Source of the DNA: Paracoccaceae bacterium
GTDB lineage: Bacteria > Pseudomonadota > Alphaproteobacteria > Rhodobacterales > Rhodobacteraceae
DNA: 64,000 bases
Reading direction: 5' to 3'
NCBI GenBank assembly: GCA_019454225.1
Contig: CP075370.1
Span: 3,467,649-3,531,648, forward strand
The position numbers were made by a program, and so were the translations under genes. Shown piece by piece: positions 17,635 through 27,713 of this stretch. The notes beneath the pieces are model-generated. The model was given only the letters and a program-made list of their open reading frames with translations, searched no databases and was not told the DNA's origin. Position 1 is the first letter of the stretch. Every line of letters starts with the position of its first letter.

Positions 17635-19833
17635 ATGATGCAGTGCTTCCGCCCCGATGTCGTGAACGACGCCGTGTACTTCACCGGCTTCGTCGCGCTG
17701 GGCGTGATCGGCGTCTATGTGTGGTTGCGGCGGCAGCACCGCTTCTTCGGCAAGGACCATTTCCTTGCCAGCCTGATCGCCATGACGCTCTGGCTCGTCG
17801 GCGGGCTGATGGAGATGTCGCAGCTCTCGCTCGGCTGCAAGGTGTTCTGGGCCAGCGCCAGCTGGTCGGCCATCGTGTTCCTGCCGACCGCCTGGTCCTT
17901 CTTCATCATGGAGTACTGCTTCCCCGGCATGGTCGACCGGTTCCAGCGGACCAAGCGCGCCCTGCTCTGGGGCGGGCCCGTCGTGGCGCTGGCCATCACC
18001 GCCACCAACCCGCTGCACCAGATGTTCTATGGCCCCGCCACCCGCCTGGTGGACGAGGCCGGGCGCCTCAGCGCCGTCTACGACCACGGCCCGCTGTTCT
18101 TTCTCCTGGCCGCCTACCTGTATCTGTTCCTGGCCTATGCCATCGGGCAGACCTTCCTCGGCGCGATCCGGGCGCAGGATCCGTTCCGCCGGTTCTTCGT
18201 CGCCCTCTTCGTCATCACCGTCGCCCCCGCGGCGGCCAACATCGGCTACATCGTCTTCGGCCTCACCGTCTTCGGCTTCGATCCCACGCCCTTCGCCTTC
18301 TCGGCGGTGCTGACCGTCCTGGCCCTGATGATCGTGAACAACCGGGTGATGGATACCGACGCCATCGCCCGCAACGTGCTGTTCTACAGCGTGCCCGATC
18401 CGGTCATCGTGATCGGCCCCGAAGGCCGCCTGCTGACCGTCAACCCCGAGGCCCGCCGCCTGATCGGCGACATGCTGCCCGACGGCGGCCTGCCCGCGGC
18501 GGCGTTCACCTGGCTCGCGCCGCTGATCCGCGCCATCATCTCGGGCACCTTCGTCGATACCGGCATCCCGCTGCGGGTGGGCGAGCGTGACTTCTCGCTG
18601 TCGGTCGCCCCCCTGCCCCGGCCCCTCGGCAGGAATGCCCCGCCGATGGGCTGGGTGCTGCGGATGCACGACACGACGCAGCGCAAGCAGCTGCAGCGCG
18701 CGCTGCGGGCCGAGCGCGACATCCAGTCCACCCTCACCGCCACCAGCCTGTCGGGCATCATCGCGCTCGACGAGACCGGCGCCTTCGTCTTCGCCAATGC
18801 CGAGGCGGAGCGGATCCTCGGCATCTCGCTGGCCGATGGCCGGTCGATCCGCTATGACGACCCCGAATGGAACATCCGCCTTCCCGACGACAGCCCGCTG
18901 GAGAATCGTGACCGGATCTTCGCGGGATTCCTGCGCAAGCCCACCTTCCTGCGCGACCAGCGCCTGTCCTTCACGCGCCGCTCCGACGGCGAGCGGCGCA
19001 TCCTGTCGCTGAACGCCACGCCCCTCACGGTCGAAAGCCGCAGCCGGGCGCGCTTCGTGCTGTCGGTGGCCGACATCACCGAACAGTATCGCAACGAGTT
19101 CCGGCTGAAAGAGGCGGTGATCCGCGCCGAGGCGGCGAACCGCGCCAAGTCGCAGTTCCTCGCCAACATGAGCCACGAACTCCGCACCCCGCTGAACGGC
19201 GTCCTTGGCATGGCCGAGGTTCTGGCGACCATGGTCACCGACACCGAACAGCAGCGCATGCTGGCCACGATCCGCGACTCCGGCGAACTGCTGCTGAACA
19301 TCCTGAACGACATCCTCGACATGGCAAAGATCGAGGCGGGAAAGCTGTCGCTCGAAACCGTGCCCTTCGATCCGATGCGCCTTGCCGAACGGATGGACGC
19401 GCTGTTCTGGCGGCAGGCCGATGCCAAGCGCCTGTCGTTCGAGGTCATGGTGCCCGGCGGCGCCCTCGTGCCGCGTCTCGGCGATCCGCTCCGCGTCCAG
19501 CAGATCCTGCACAACCTGGTCAACAACGCGATCAAGTTCACCCTGGCCGGCGAGGTGCGGGTCTACCTGTCCGACGAGCCCGACGGCACCCTGTTGATCG
19601 AGATCCGGGATACCGGCATCGGCATGACCGAGGAACAGGTGGCCCGCATCTTCGACGAATTCGAGCAGGCCGACGGCAGCACGACCCGCCGCTTCGGCGG
19701 CACCGGGCTTGGCATGTCGATCGTGCGGCGCCTCATCGACATGATGCAGGGCGAGATCCGCATCGAAAGCCAGCCGAACCGGGGCACCCGCATCAGCCTG
19801 AGGCTGCCGCTCGCGCCCGACGTCGCGCCCTAG
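17635..19833 (+). CDS. 7TM-PAS-PAS sensor histidine kinase
   Basis: An inner-membrane sensor kinase of 732 residues. Residues 10-235 hold about seven hydrophobic helices and resemble the 7TM sensor region found at the N-terminus of some histidine kinases. Two PAS-like domains follow (about 245-350, with NVLFYSVPDPVIVIGPEGR, and 365-480, with SLSGIIALDETGAFVFANAEA). The HisKA domain has FLANMSHELRTPLNG with phospho-acceptor His514. The ATPase domain has the N box NLVNNAIKFT (about 628), DTGIGM (about 659) and GGTGLGMSIV. No receiver domain is attached; the convergent neighbour carries one. The stop overlaps that neighbour's stop. The start is MMQCF, with a choice of two adjacent ATG codons. 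Confidence 0.92.
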   Translation: MMQCFRPDVVNDAVYFTGFVALGVIGVYVWLRRQHRFFGKDHFLASLIAMTLWLVGGLMEMSQLSLGCKVFWASASWSAIVFLPTAWSFFIMEYCFPGMVDRFQRTKRALLWGGPVVALAITATNPLHQMFYGPATRLVDEAGRLSAVYDHGPLFFLLAAYLYLFLAYAIGQTFLGAIRAQDPFRRFFVALFVITVAPAAANIGYIVFGLTVFGFDPTPFAFSAVLTVLALMIVNNRVMDTDAIARNVLFYSVPDPVIVIGPEGRLLTVNPEARRLIGDMLPDGGLPAAAFTWLAPLIRAIISGTFVDTGIPLRVGERDFSLSVAPLPRPLGRNAPPMGWVLRMHDTTQRKQLQRALRAERDIQSTLTATSLSGIIALDETGAFVFANAEAERILGISLADGRSIRYDDPEWNIRLPDDSPLENRDRIFAGFLRKPTFLRDQRLSFTRRSDGERRILSLNATPLTVESRSRARFVLSVADITEQYRNEFRLKEAVIRAEAANRAKSQFLANMSHELRTPLNGVLGMAEVLATMVTDTEQQRMLATIRDSGELLLNILNDILDMAKIEAGKLSLETVPFDPMRLAERMDALFWRQADAKRLSFEVMVPGGALVPRLGDPLRVQQILHNLVNNAIKFTLAGEVRVYLSDEPDGTLLIEIRDTGIGMTEEQVARIFDEFEQADGSTTRRFGGTGLGMSIVRRLIDMMQGEIRIESQPNRGTRISLRLPLAPDVAP

Positions 19834-20654
19834 CCGTGCGGCTGCAGCGCCGCGATCGTGTCGATCAGCTCGTGGCGGCGGAACGGCTTGGCGATATGGG
19901 TGTCAAAGCCGCCCAGGATATAGGTCTCGACCTGATGCGCCATGGCATTCGCCGTCACGGCGACCGCCGGCACATGCGGCCGCTTCTGCGCGTCTTCCTC
20001 GGCCCGTATCGCCTTCAGCGCGCTCAGCCCGTCCACCACCGGCATGGCGATGTCCAGCAGCAGCAGGTCGAACGGCGCCTTGCGCCAGGCCTCCAGCGCC
20101 TGCTGCCCGTCGCTGACCGCCGTGATCTCGGCACCCGTGTTGGCCAGCATCTCGCGGATCACCATCAGGTTCGTCGGGCTGTCGTCCGCAATCAGCAGCC
20201 GCAGCGCCTGGAACACCGGACGGTCCCCTGTCGCGGGGGCCGCCGCCGGGTGCTGTTCGGCACCTTCGACGATGTCGAAATCCAGCTCGATCCGCTGCGT
20301 GCCCGAACCGGTTGTCTCCAACCGGCCGCCCATCTGGTTGACCAGCTCGCGCACCCGGGCCGAGGCCGGCGCGACCCCGCTGACCTCGACCACCAGCGGC
20401 CGCCCCGACCGGCCGCTGAACGACAGCGTCACCTCCTCGGCATCGGCCAGCGGGCTTGCCAGCAGCGTGTCCAGCATCTCGCGCAGCCGGAACGGATCGC
20501 CCAGCCGGGCGCGTTCGGCCCCCACGGCGATCATCACGCGAAAGCTGCGTCGATCGGCCTTCATCCGGGCGGCATAGGCAGCTTCGCACTGTCGGACAAC
20601 CTGGTCCAACTGGAACTCGATCGTCTGGCCCTCGTCGCTGTGCTTGCCCGTCAT
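19830..20654 (-). CDS. Receiver-domain protein with decayed histidine-kinase ATPase domain
   Basis: A 274-residue cytoplasmic protein. The C-terminal half (about 150-274) is a receiver domain with all key residues: Asp157-Asp158, phospho-acceptor Asp201 in LLLLDIAMP, VTANAM (Thr/Ala switch) and Lys256 in IAKPF. The N-terminal half resembles the ATPase domain of the neighbouring kinase: LGDPFRLREMLDTLL lines up with LGDPLRVQQILHNLV, and NQMGGRLETTGSGTQRIELDF lines up with the end of that domain. But the N-box asparagines and the DxGxG and GxGxG loops are gone, so it should not bind ATP normally. It is transcribed toward the kinase and is a natural candidate for its phosphotransfer partner. The output is unclear, as no DNA-binding or enzymatic domain is present. 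Confidence 0.85.
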   Translation of the reverse strand: MTGKHSDEGQTIEFQLDQVVRQCEAAYAARMKADRRSFRVMIAVGAERARLGDPFRLREMLDTLLASPLADAEEVTLSFSGRSGRPLVVEVSGVAPASARVRELVNQMGGRLETTGSGTQRIELDFDIVEGAEQHPAAAPATGDRPVFQALRLLIADDSPTNLMVIREMLANTGAEITAVSDGQQALEAWRKAPFDLLLLDIAMPVVDGLSALKAIRAEEDAQKRPHVPAVAVTANAMAHQVETYILGGFDTHIAKPFRRHELIDTIAALQPHG

Positions 20655-20979
20655 CTCTGCCGTCCGATCTGCCTCTTCCGGTGGGCCGGAAGAAGGCCAT
20701 CGCCATAGCTAATCCTCTGCGGCCGCTGCTGCAAGCCGCACCCGGCGCGGCCTTCCCCGATGGTGGCGCCGCCTCCGGCGCGCGTTGCGTTAACCGGTCC
20801 CGGGCGGCGCGCCGTGTCGGGACGGATACCATACGCGGAACCGACGCGCACCGGACGGATGCCATACGGCGAAAATCCCGCCATTCCAGCCGTTAACCGC
20901 CGATTCGCCCGGCCGCGCTTTCCTGTCGCCGCCACCCGGGCTAGGCTCCTGCCGACGCAACACCCCGGGGGAACAGGAC
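20655..20979. promoter_or_regulatory. 325-bp divergent intergenic region with a 20-bp direct repeat
   Basis: Lies between the receiver gene and the transglycosylase gene, which are transcribed apart. It holds no gene I can support. GACGGATACCATACGCGGAA at 20821-20840 recurs as GACGGATGCCATACGGCGAA at 20854-20873, a spacing of 33 bases (about three DNA turns), which would place two bound proteins on the same face of the helix. No promoter was assigned with confidence. Confidence 0.45.
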
Positions 20980-22245
20980 ATGCAGGCATCGCGGCGCATC
21001 TTCGTGGCGGGTCTGGCAGGATCGGCGCTGGCCGGGCTCCTGCCCGGCTGCACCGGATCGGGCGGCGCGATGGTCGGCCGCGCCACCGCCCGCCCGCCCG
21101 AACCCGCCATGCAACCCGTTGAAAATGCTGGCTTCGATGCCTGGGTCTCGGCGTTCCGCAGCCGTGCCCAGGGGCGTGGCATCACCCCCGCCACGCTGGA
21201 CCGCGCGTTCCGTGGCGCGGGCTTCCTGCCCGGCGTGGTCGAACGCGACCGCAATCAGACCGAGTTTTCGCGCACGACCGAGGACTATCTGTCGATCGCC
21301 GCCTCGGACGAAAGGGTCTCGAAGGGCCGCGCGGCGCTGGCCCGCTGGGGCGCCGTCCTGTCCCGCATCGAGGCCCGATATGGTGTGGAATCTCATGTAG
21401 TTACCGCTGTCTGGGGGCTGGAAAGCTACTACGGCGAACGTCGCGGCAACGTCCCCGTGATCTCGGCCCTCGCCACGCTGGCCTATGACGGTCGGCGCGG
21501 CGCCTTCTTCGAAAGCCAGCTCACCGCCGCCCTGCGCATCCTGCAATCCGGCGACATCAGCCCCGACGCCATGACCGGAAGCTGGGCGGGCGCGATGGGC
21601 CACACCCAGTTCATCCCTACCTCCTACCTCGCCTATGCCGTTGATTTTACAGGCGATGGCCGGCGCGACATCTGGTCGGACGATCCCACCGACGCGCTGG
21701 CCTCGGCGGCGGCCTATCTGTCGCGCTCGGGCTGGACGCGCGGCCAGCCCTGGGGAATGGAGGTGCGGGTTCCCCCCGGCTACACCGGCCCCAGCGGCCG
21801 CGGCACGACCCGCGCCGTCGCCGACTGGCGCGCCGCCGGCCTGCGCACCGCCGACGGCGGCACGATCCCCGACCATGGCGCCGCATCGCTGATCCGGCCT
21901 GCGGGAACGACCGGTCCCGGCTTTCTTTTGTTCCGCAATTTCAACGTGATACTGCGCTACAACAATGCCGAGAACTATGCGCTTGGCGTGGGCCACCTGT
22001 CCGACAGGCTGGCCGGGGGCGGACCGATCCGCGGCAGTTTCCCGCCCGATCGCACCGGCATGACCAAGGCCGACCGCCAGGAGCTTCAGTCCCGCCTGAC
22101 TGCCGCAGGCTTCGACACCGAGGGCACCGACGGCGTCATCGGCGCCCGCACCCGGGCGGCCATCCAGGGCTACGAGGCCCGTGCGGGCCTGCCGGTGACG
22201 GGCGAGCCGACGCTGGATCTGCTGAACCGCCTGCGCAGGGGCTAA
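20980..22245 (+). CDS. MltB-type lytic murein transglycosylase with peptidoglycan-binding domain
   Basis: Cleaves the MurNAc-GlcNAc bond of peptidoglycan with formation of 1,6-anhydro-MurNAc; 421 residues. The N-terminus has SRRIFVAGLAGSALAGLLPGC, which combines a twin-arginine-like start with a lipobox (LLPGC), so it is probably an exported lipoprotein. The SLT/MltB domain (about 45-340) has the catalytic Glu in AVWGLESYYGERRGN, then MGHTQFIPTSYLAYAVDF and GDGRRDIWSDDPTDALASA, all typical of MltB. A C-terminal peptidoglycan-binding domain (about 355-420) contains LQSRLTAAGFDTEGTDGVIG. This matches the common alphaproteobacterial form with the extra binding domain. Confidence 0.93.
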   Translation: MQASRRIFVAGLAGSALAGLLPGCTGSGGAMVGRATARPPEPAMQPVENAGFDAWVSAFRSRAQGRGITPATLDRAFRGAGFLPGVVERDRNQTEFSRTTEDYLSIAASDERVSKGRAALARWGAVLSRIEARYGVESHVVTAVWGLESYYGERRGNVPVISALATLAYDGRRGAFFESQLTAALRILQSGDISPDAMTGSWAGAMGHTQFIPTSYLAYAVDFTGDGRRDIWSDDPTDALASAAAYLSRSGWTRGQPWGMEVRVPPGYTGPSGRGTTRAVADWRAAGLRTADGGTIPDHGAASLIRPAGTTGPGFLLFRNFNVILRYNNAENYALGVGHLSDRLAGGGPIRGSFPPDRTGMTKADRQELQSRLTAAGFDTEGTDGVIGARTRAAIQGYEARAGLPVTGEPTLDLLNRLRRG

Positions 22246-22254
22246 GCCCCTGAT

Positions 22255-23166
22255 TCAGAAATGGAAGCCATCGGTCACGATGCGTCGCCCCAGGGTCAGC
22301 GCGTCGGACACATGCACCATCGGCGACAGGTCGACATCGCTGGCACCGGTCTGCACAAGCTCGGCCATCCGGTTGTAAAGCATCGGATATTCCCGGTTCG
22401 GCCCGGCCGTCACCGGAACCCCGTCGACAACCAGCCGCGCGCCCCCGTCATGCAGCACCAGCCGCCCGCCGGGGGTATCGACCTCGATGTCCCAGGTCTG
22501 CGGCCCCTCCTGCCGCCAGTCGAAATCCGCGGTCACCCCGCCCGAGAACCGCAACCGGGCGGCAATCGGCGTCTGGCGGTTGGCGGGATAGTCCAGATCG
22601 GCCCCGGTCAGGTGGACGGGCGCGGGAAGGATCGCCGTCAGGATCGACAAGGCATTGATTCCCGGATCGAAAACACCCATCCCGCCGGGCTCGAACACCC
22701 AGTCCTGCCCAGGGTGCCAGTGCCGCACGTCCTCGCGCCAGGTGATGCGGGCGGCCGTCACCTGCCGCCCCGCCAGCCAGTCCCGCGCGGCCGCGACCCC
22801 ATGCGCCATGCGGCTGTGCCACGTGGCGAACAGTGTCACGCCACGCTCGGCCGCAAGCCCCTGCAATTCATGCACTTCCGCCAGGGTCTGCCCCGGCGGC
22901 TTCTCCAGCATCACGTGCCGCCCCGCCCGCAGCGCCGCCGCCGCATAGGCAAAGCGCGGCTGCGGCGGCAGGCACAGCGACACCACGGGCACGTCCGGCC
23001 GCGCGGCGAGGAAGGCATCGAAATCGGCAAAGGCCTCGACCCCCGCAACCCGGCCGCTGCGCGACACGGTGGCCGCGAGGTCCCAGCCGGGGTTGTCCGA
23101 GATCGCCGGAACATGCTGATCCCGCGCGATTTTCCCGATGCCGACAAGGGCGATCCGCATCGCCAT
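22255..23166 (-). CDS. L-arabinose/D-galactose 1-dehydrogenase (Gfo/Idh/MocA family)
   Basis: NAD(P)-dependent oxidation of the sugar to its lactone, the first step of the non-phosphorylated pathway; 303 residues. The Rossmann fold begins at IALVGIGKIARDQHVPAI. Family residues include VMLEKPPGQTL (catalytic Lys of the EKP motif), LFATWHSRMAHGV, ITWREDVRHWHPGQDW and GGMGVFDPGINALSIL. These segments closely match what I know of the Azospirillum brasilense L-arabinose 1-dehydrogenase; galactose is usually also accepted. The ATG overlaps the stop of the dehydratase gene by one base (TGATG), so it is translationally coupled. It is the last gene of the operon. Confidence 0.85.
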   Translation of the reverse strand: MAMRIALVGIGKIARDQHVPAISDNPGWDLAATVSRSGRVAGVEAFADFDAFLAARPDVPVVSLCLPPQPRFAYAAAALRAGRHVMLEKPPGQTLAEVHELQGLAAERGVTLFATWHSRMAHGVAAARDWLAGRQVTAARITWREDVRHWHPGQDWVFEPGGMGVFDPGINALSILTAILPAPVHLTGADLDYPANRQTPIAARLRFSGGVTADFDWRQEGPQTWDIEVDTPGGRLVLHDGGARLVVDGVPVTAGPNREYPMLYNRMAELVQTGASDVDLSPMVHVSDALTLGRRIVTDGFHF

Positions 23167-24908
23167 CAGTGGCTGTCCCGCCCCACGGCATTGCCCCGGC
23201 ATCCGCGCAGGAAATCAAGGTCTGCCCCGGTATCGGCGCCGGTCACATGACGGTGGTGCAGCATGGCATAGCCCGATGGCGGCTCGGCCACCGGCGGCAC
23301 CCATGCGGCCAGCCGCGCCGCCAGTTCCGCCTCGGGAATGTCGAGGTGCAGGCGCCGGTTGGGCACGTCCAGTTCGATCATGTCGCCGGTGCGCACCACG
23401 GCCAGCGGCCCGCCCGCGGCCGCCTCGGGGCTGGTGTGCAGCACCACGGTGCCATAGGCCGTGCCCGACATCCGCGCATCCGATATGCGCACCATGTCAT
23501 TGATTCCCTTGCGCAACACCTTGGGTGGCAGGCCCATGTTGCCGACCTCGGCCATCCCCGGATAGCCCTTCGGCCCGCACATCTTGAGCACCATCACGCA
23601 GGTCTCGTCGATATCCAGATCCTCGTCGGCGATCTTGGCCTTGTAGTCGTCGATATCCTCGAACACGACCGCCCGGCCCCGGTGCACCATCAGCGACGGG
23701 GTCGCCGCCGACGGCTTCAGCACCGCACCGTTGGGCGCCAGATTGCCCCGCAGCACCACGATCCCGCCCGACGCGGCAAGCGCCTTCTCCGCGGGCAGGA
23801 TCACATCGGGGTTGTGGTTCACGACGTCCTTCACCTCGTCCCACATGCCCCGGCCCGACACCGTCAGCGCGTCGCGGTGCAGCAGCCCCGCCTCGCCCAG
23901 GCGGCGGATCACCACGGGCAGGCCGCCGGCGTAAAAGAACTCTTCCATCAGATACTTGCCCGAGGGCATCAGGTTCACGACCGTCGGCACGTCGCGCCCG
24001 CAACGGTCCCAGTCGTCCAGCGTCAGGTCCACGCCGACACGGCCTGCGATCGCCAGAAGATGGATCACCGCATTGGTCGACCCGCCGATCGCCGCATTGG
24101 TGCGAATGGCATTCTCGAAGGCAGATTTGGTCAGGATGTCAGAGGGTTTCAGATCGTCCTTCACCATCTGCACGATCCGTCGGCCGGTCAGCTGCGCCAT
24201 CACGCGGCGGCGGCTGTCCACCGCGGGAATGGCGGCATTGCCCGACAGCGCCATGCCCAGGGCCTCGGCCATGCTGGCCATCGTGCTGGCGGTCCCCATG
24301 GTGTTGCAGGACCCGGCCGACCGGCTCATCCCGGCCTCAGCCTCGAGAAAGTCGGCCTCCGTCATGGTGCCCGCCTTCACCGCCTCGGAGAACCGCCAGA
24401 TATGGGTGCCCGATCCTGTCACCTCGCCCCGGAACCTGCCGTTCAGCATCGGCCCGCCCGAGACGACGATCGAGGGCACATCGCAGGACGCCGCCGCCAT
24501 CAGGAGCGACGGGGTCGTCTTGTCGCAACCCACCAGCAGCACGCAGCCATCCATCGGCTGCCCCCGGATCGCCTCTTCCACGGCCAGGGCGGCGAGGTTG
24601 CGGAACATCATCGCGGTCGGCCGGAAGGCGGATTCCGACGCGCTGAACACCGGCACCTCGACCGGAAAGCCGCCCGCCTCGTAGATGCCGTGCTTCACTT
24701 TCTCGGCCAGGGCGTTCAGATGGGCGTTGCAGGGGGTCAGTTCGGACCATGTGTTCAGGATGCCGATCACCGGGCGACCGTCGAACAGGTCATGCGGGAA
24801 ACCCTGGTTCTTCATCCAGCCACGATGGTAGATCGCGTCCTTCGACGAGCCTTCGAACCATTCCTGCGAACGCAGACGCCGGGGCCACGGGGCGGGCTTG
24901 AAGGTCAT
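23166..24908 (-). CDS. L-arabinonate (aldonate) dehydratase, IlvD/Edd family
   Basis: Dehydrates a sugar acid to a 2-keto-3-deoxy acid using an iron-sulfur cluster and Mg; 580 residues. Family segments are RGWMKNQGFPHDLFDGRPVIG, VEVPVFSASESAFRPTAMMF, the cysteine-bearing LLVGCDKTTPSLLMA, SRSAGSCNTMGTASTMA, and MCGPKGYPGMAEVGNMGLP with VRISDARMSGTAYG. The long N-terminal form with RSQEWFEGSSKDAIYHRGWM is typical of L-arabinonate/D-xylonate-type dehydratases rather than IlvD. Given its neighbour dehydrogenase and a ChvE-type transporter, L-arabinonate is the best guess; galactonate and fuconate remain possible. The remaining steps to 2-oxoglutarate are not in this operon. Confidence 0.88.
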   Translation of the reverse strand: MTFKPAPWPRRLRSQEWFEGSSKDAIYHRGWMKNQGFPHDLFDGRPVIGILNTWSELTPCNAHLNALAEKVKHGIYEAGGFPVEVPVFSASESAFRPTAMMFRNLAALAVEEAIRGQPMDGCVLLVGCDKTTPSLLMAAASCDVPSIVVSGGPMLNGRFRGEVTGSGTHIWRFSEAVKAGTMTEADFLEAEAGMSRSAGSCNTMGTASTMASMAEALGMALSGNAAIPAVDSRRRVMAQLTGRRIVQMVKDDLKPSDILTKSAFENAIRTNAAIGGSTNAVIHLLAIAGRVGVDLTLDDWDRCGRDVPTVVNLMPSGKYLMEEFFYAGGLPVVIRRLGEAGLLHRDALTVSGRGMWDEVKDVVNHNPDVILPAEKALAASGGIVVLRGNLAPNGAVLKPSAATPSLMVHRGRAVVFEDIDDYKAKIADEDLDIDETCVMVLKMCGPKGYPGMAEVGNMGLPPKVLRKGINDMVRISDARMSGTAYGTVVLHTSPEAAAGGPLAVVRTGDMIELDVPNRRLHLDIPEAELAARLAAWVPPVAEPPSGYAMLHHRHVTGADTGADLDFLRGCRGNAVGRDSH

Positions 24909-24920
24909 ATGTGTCTGTTC

Positions 24921-26123
24921 CTACTTGGATTTGTTGTATACGTCGAAGATCACGGCGGCCAGAAGGACCAGCCCCTTGATCACCTGCTGATAGTCGATGC
25001 CGATGCCGAGGATCGACATGCCGTTGTTCATGACCCCCATGATGAAGGCCCCCACGACGACGCCGACGATCTTGCCCGAACCGCCCGCCATGCTGGCGCC
25101 GCCGATGAAGACCGCCGCGATCACGTCAAGCTCGAACCCGGTGCCGGCCTTGGGGGTGGCAGAGTTGAGCCGTGCGGTCACGATCATGCCCGCGAGTGCG
25201 GCAAGCGCACCCATGTTGACGAAACACAGGAAGGTCAGCCGGTCGGCGTTGATCCCCGACAGCCGCGCCGCCTTGAGGTTTCCGCCCACGGCATAGATGC
25301 GCCGACCGGTTGTCGTGTTCTCGGTGAAGAAGGCGTAGAGCACGATCAGCACGGCCATCACGATCAGCACGTTGGGCAACCCGCGGAAACTCGCCAGCTT
25401 CCAGCCCACGAAGATCAGCGCGCCGCAGATCAGCAGGTTGCGGAAGATGAAGAAGTTCAGCGGTTCCTGCGCCATGTCGTAGAGCGCCGCCTGCCGGCGC
25501 GCCCGCCACCCCGCCCAGAGCAGCACCAGCGACAGCACGACCACGATGACCATGGCGGTCACGTTGGGCCGTCCCGGGCCGATCACGTCGGGGATGAATC
25601 CGGTGGAAAGCGACTGGAACGACCGGGGGAAGGGGCCGATGTTCTGCCCGCCAAGCGTCCACAGCGTCAGCCCCCGGAACACCAGCATCCCCGCCAGCGT
25701 CACGATGAAGCTCGGAATGCGCCAATAGGCGATCCAGTAGCCCTGCGCGGCCCCGATCAGCGCGCCGACCGCGAGGCAGGCCGGGATGACCTGCCAGACG
25801 GGCATGCCCAGGTTTACCGTCAGCACGGCCGAAACCGCCCCGGTAAAGGCGGCAACCGAGCCCACGGACAGGTCGATATGCCCCGACACGATGACCAGCA
25901 GCATGCCGAGGGCCATGATGACCACATAGGAATTCTGCAGGAATATGTTGGTGATGTTCTGCGCCGACAGGAAGTCGACCCCGATCTGGATGCGCACGAG
26001 CGCCACGAAGAACAGCACGATCGCCACGAGCGCCATCAGCATCCCGTATTCGCGCAGATGCTCGGCCAGATAGGACGATCCGCCTGCCCGGGCGGTCGGG
26101 CGGCCTTCGGTCGCGTCGCTCAT
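24921..26123 (-). CDS. gguB: Sugar ABC transporter permease (GguB/MmsB type)
   Basis: The integral membrane subunit of a ribose/xylose/galactose-class ABC importer; 400 residues with about ten hydrophobic segments. Typical features are [57 protein letters not shown] and [20 protein letters not shown] with [13 protein letters not shown]. The size, longer than RbsC, and the YAVGGN...SGI motif fit the Agrobacterium GguB/XylH group. The start overlaps the stop of gguA by 4 bases. It works with GguA and the ChvE-like binding protein. Confidence 0.92.
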   Translation of the reverse strand: MSDATEGRPTARAGGSSYLAEHLREYGMLMALVAIVLFFVALVRIQIGVDFLSAQNITNIFLQNSYVVIMALGMLLVIVSGHIDLSVGSVAAFTGAVSAVLTVNLGMPVWQVIPACLAVGALIGAAQGYWIAYWRIPSFIVTLAGMLVFRGLTLWTLGGQNIGPFPRSFQSLSTGFIPDVIGPGRPNVTAMVIVVVLSLVLLWAGWRARRQAALYDMAQEPLNFFIFRNLLICGALIFVGWKLASFRGLPNVLIVMAVLIVLYAFFTENTTTGRRIYAVGGNLKAARLSGINADRLTFLCFVNMGALAALAGMIVTARLNSATPKAGTGFELDVIAAVFIGGASMAGGSGKIVGVVVGAFIMGVMNNGMSILGIGIDYQQVIKGLVLLAAVIFDVYNKSK

Positions 26124-27649
26124 GCAGCTTTCCCCGTGCTCTGAAGGATCAGTGCCATGATCCGTTCCTGGCTGGCCTGGTCGCGGTCAAGCTCGCCCAC
26201 GATCCGGCCTTCGTTCATGACATAGATGCGGTCGCACATCCCCAGAAGTTCGGGCATCTCGGACGAGATCATGACGACCCCCCTGCCCTGTGCGGCCAGT
26301 TCGTTCATGATCGTGTAGATTTCGTACTTGGCGCCCACGTCGATGCCGCGTGTGGGTTCGTCAAGGATCAGCACCTGCGGATCGGTGAACAGCCATTTCG
26401 ACAGGACAACCTTCTGCTGGTTGCCGCCCGACAGGTTCACGACCTTCTGGAACACGCTGGGTGTGCGGATCGACATGGCAGCGCGGTAGTCCTCGGCCAC
26501 CTGCGCCTCGCGCCCCCGGTTCAGCACGCCCCGCAGCGCGATGCCGGCCAGGTTCGCCAGGCTGACATTGCGCAGGATCGGTTCGTCCAGCACCAGGCCA
26601 AGCGCCTTGCGGTCCTCGGTCACATAGGCAAGCCCGGCGGCGATTGCCCTTGGCACCGTCGACACGTCGACCGCCTGCCCCCTCATCCGCACCTGGCCCG
26701 TGATGTCGCGGCCATAGCTGCGACCGAACAGGCTCATCGCGAACTCGGTGCGACCCGATCCCATCAACCCCGCGATGCCGACGATCTCGCCGGCGCGCAC
26801 CGTGATCGCGCCGTCGCGGATGACCTTGCGGCCCTTCTGGTCCGGATGGCTGACCTGCCAGCCCGACACATCGAGCAGAACCTCGCCGATCCTCGGGGTT
26901 CGGTCGGGATAGCGGTGCGCCATGTCACGGCCCACCATGTCCCGGATGATGCGGTCCTCGGTAATCTCGGCCCGGGTCAGGGTCGAGACCGAGGCGCCGT
27001 CGCGCAGGATGGTGATGCGGTCGGCGACGCGGCCGATCTCGTTCAGCTTGTGGCTGATCAGGATCGAGGTGATCCCCTGCCCCTTCAGTTCCAGCAGAAG
27101 GTCCAGCAGTTTCTGGCTGTCGTTCTCCTGCAGGGCGGCGGTCGGCTCGTCCAGGATCAGCAGCCGAACGTCCTTGGCAAGCGCCTTGGCGATTTCGACC
27201 AGTTGCTGCTTGCCGACGCCCAGCTTGCCCACCTCGGTCGTCGGCGGCTCGGAAAGGCCGACGCGCCGCAGCAGCCGTTCGGTCGCCGCAAAGGTTTCAT
27301 GCCAGTTGATCACCCCCGCCCGGGCCCGTTCGTTTCCAAGGAACAGGTTCTCGGCGATCGACAGCAGCGGCACGAGCGCCAGTTCCTGATGGATGATCAC
27401 GATCCCCCTCGCCTCGCTGTCCGCGATGGTGCGGAAGCGCGCCGGGGCGCCGTCATAGATGATCTCGCCCTCGTAGCTGCCATGCGGATAGACGCCGGAC
27501 AGCACCTTCATCAGGGTCGATTTCCCGGCGCCATTCTCGCCGCAGATCGCATGGATCTCGCCCGCCTCGACGTTCAGCGTGACATTGTCGAGCGCCCGCA
27601 CGCCCGGAAAGGACTTGCCGATGCCCCGCATGTCCAGAAGCGCTGTCAT
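26120..27649 (-). CDS. gguA: Sugar ABC transporter ATP-binding protein (GguA/MmsA type)
   Basis: The double ATPase subunit of the importer; 509 residues. The first nucleotide-binding domain has [36 protein letters not shown] and [11 protein letters not shown]. The second has [16 protein letters not shown] (a degenerate P loop, usual for this group), [16 protein letters not shown] and [19 protein letters not shown]. Gene order chvE-gguA-gguB matches the Agrobacterium locus. It lies 64 bases downstream of chvE. Confidence 0.94.
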   Translation of the reverse strand: MTALLDMRGIGKSFPGVRALDNVTLNVEAGEIHAICGENGAGKSTLMKVLSGVYPHGSYEGEIIYDGAPARFRTIADSEARGIVIIHQELALVPLLSIAENLFLGNERARAGVINWHETFAATERLLRRVGLSEPPTTEVGKLGVGKQQLVEIAKALAKDVRLLILDEPTAALQENDSQKLLDLLLELKGQGITSILISHKLNEIGRVADRITILRDGASVSTLTRAEITEDRIIRDMVGRDMAHRYPDRTPRIGEVLLDVSGWQVSHPDQKGRKVIRDGAITVRAGEIVGIAGLMGSGRTEFAMSLFGRSYGRDITGQVRMRGQAVDVSTVPRAIAAGLAYVTEDRKALGLVLDEPILRNVSLANLAGIALRGVLNRGREAQVAEDYRAAMSIRTPSVFQKVVNLSGGNQQKVVLSKWLFTDPQVLILDEPTRGIDVGAKYEIYTIMNELAAQGRGVVMISSEMPELLGMCDRIYVMNEGRIVGELDRDQASQERIMALILQSTGKAA

Positions 27650-27713
27650 GGCTTTCCCCCCGACGGATGCGCCGGGCCCCGGAAGGGCCCGGCGCAGTTC
27701 CGGTCCGGCCCGC

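Noticed and set aside
17545-19512. 655-residue open frame antisense to the histidine kinase
   Set aside because: Shadow frame; the plus strand has the complete kinase motifs.
22833-26144. 1103-residue open frame antisense to the sugar operon
   Set aside because: Low-complexity His/Arg/Pro-rich shadow of the dehydratase and permease genes, which have clear family motifs.
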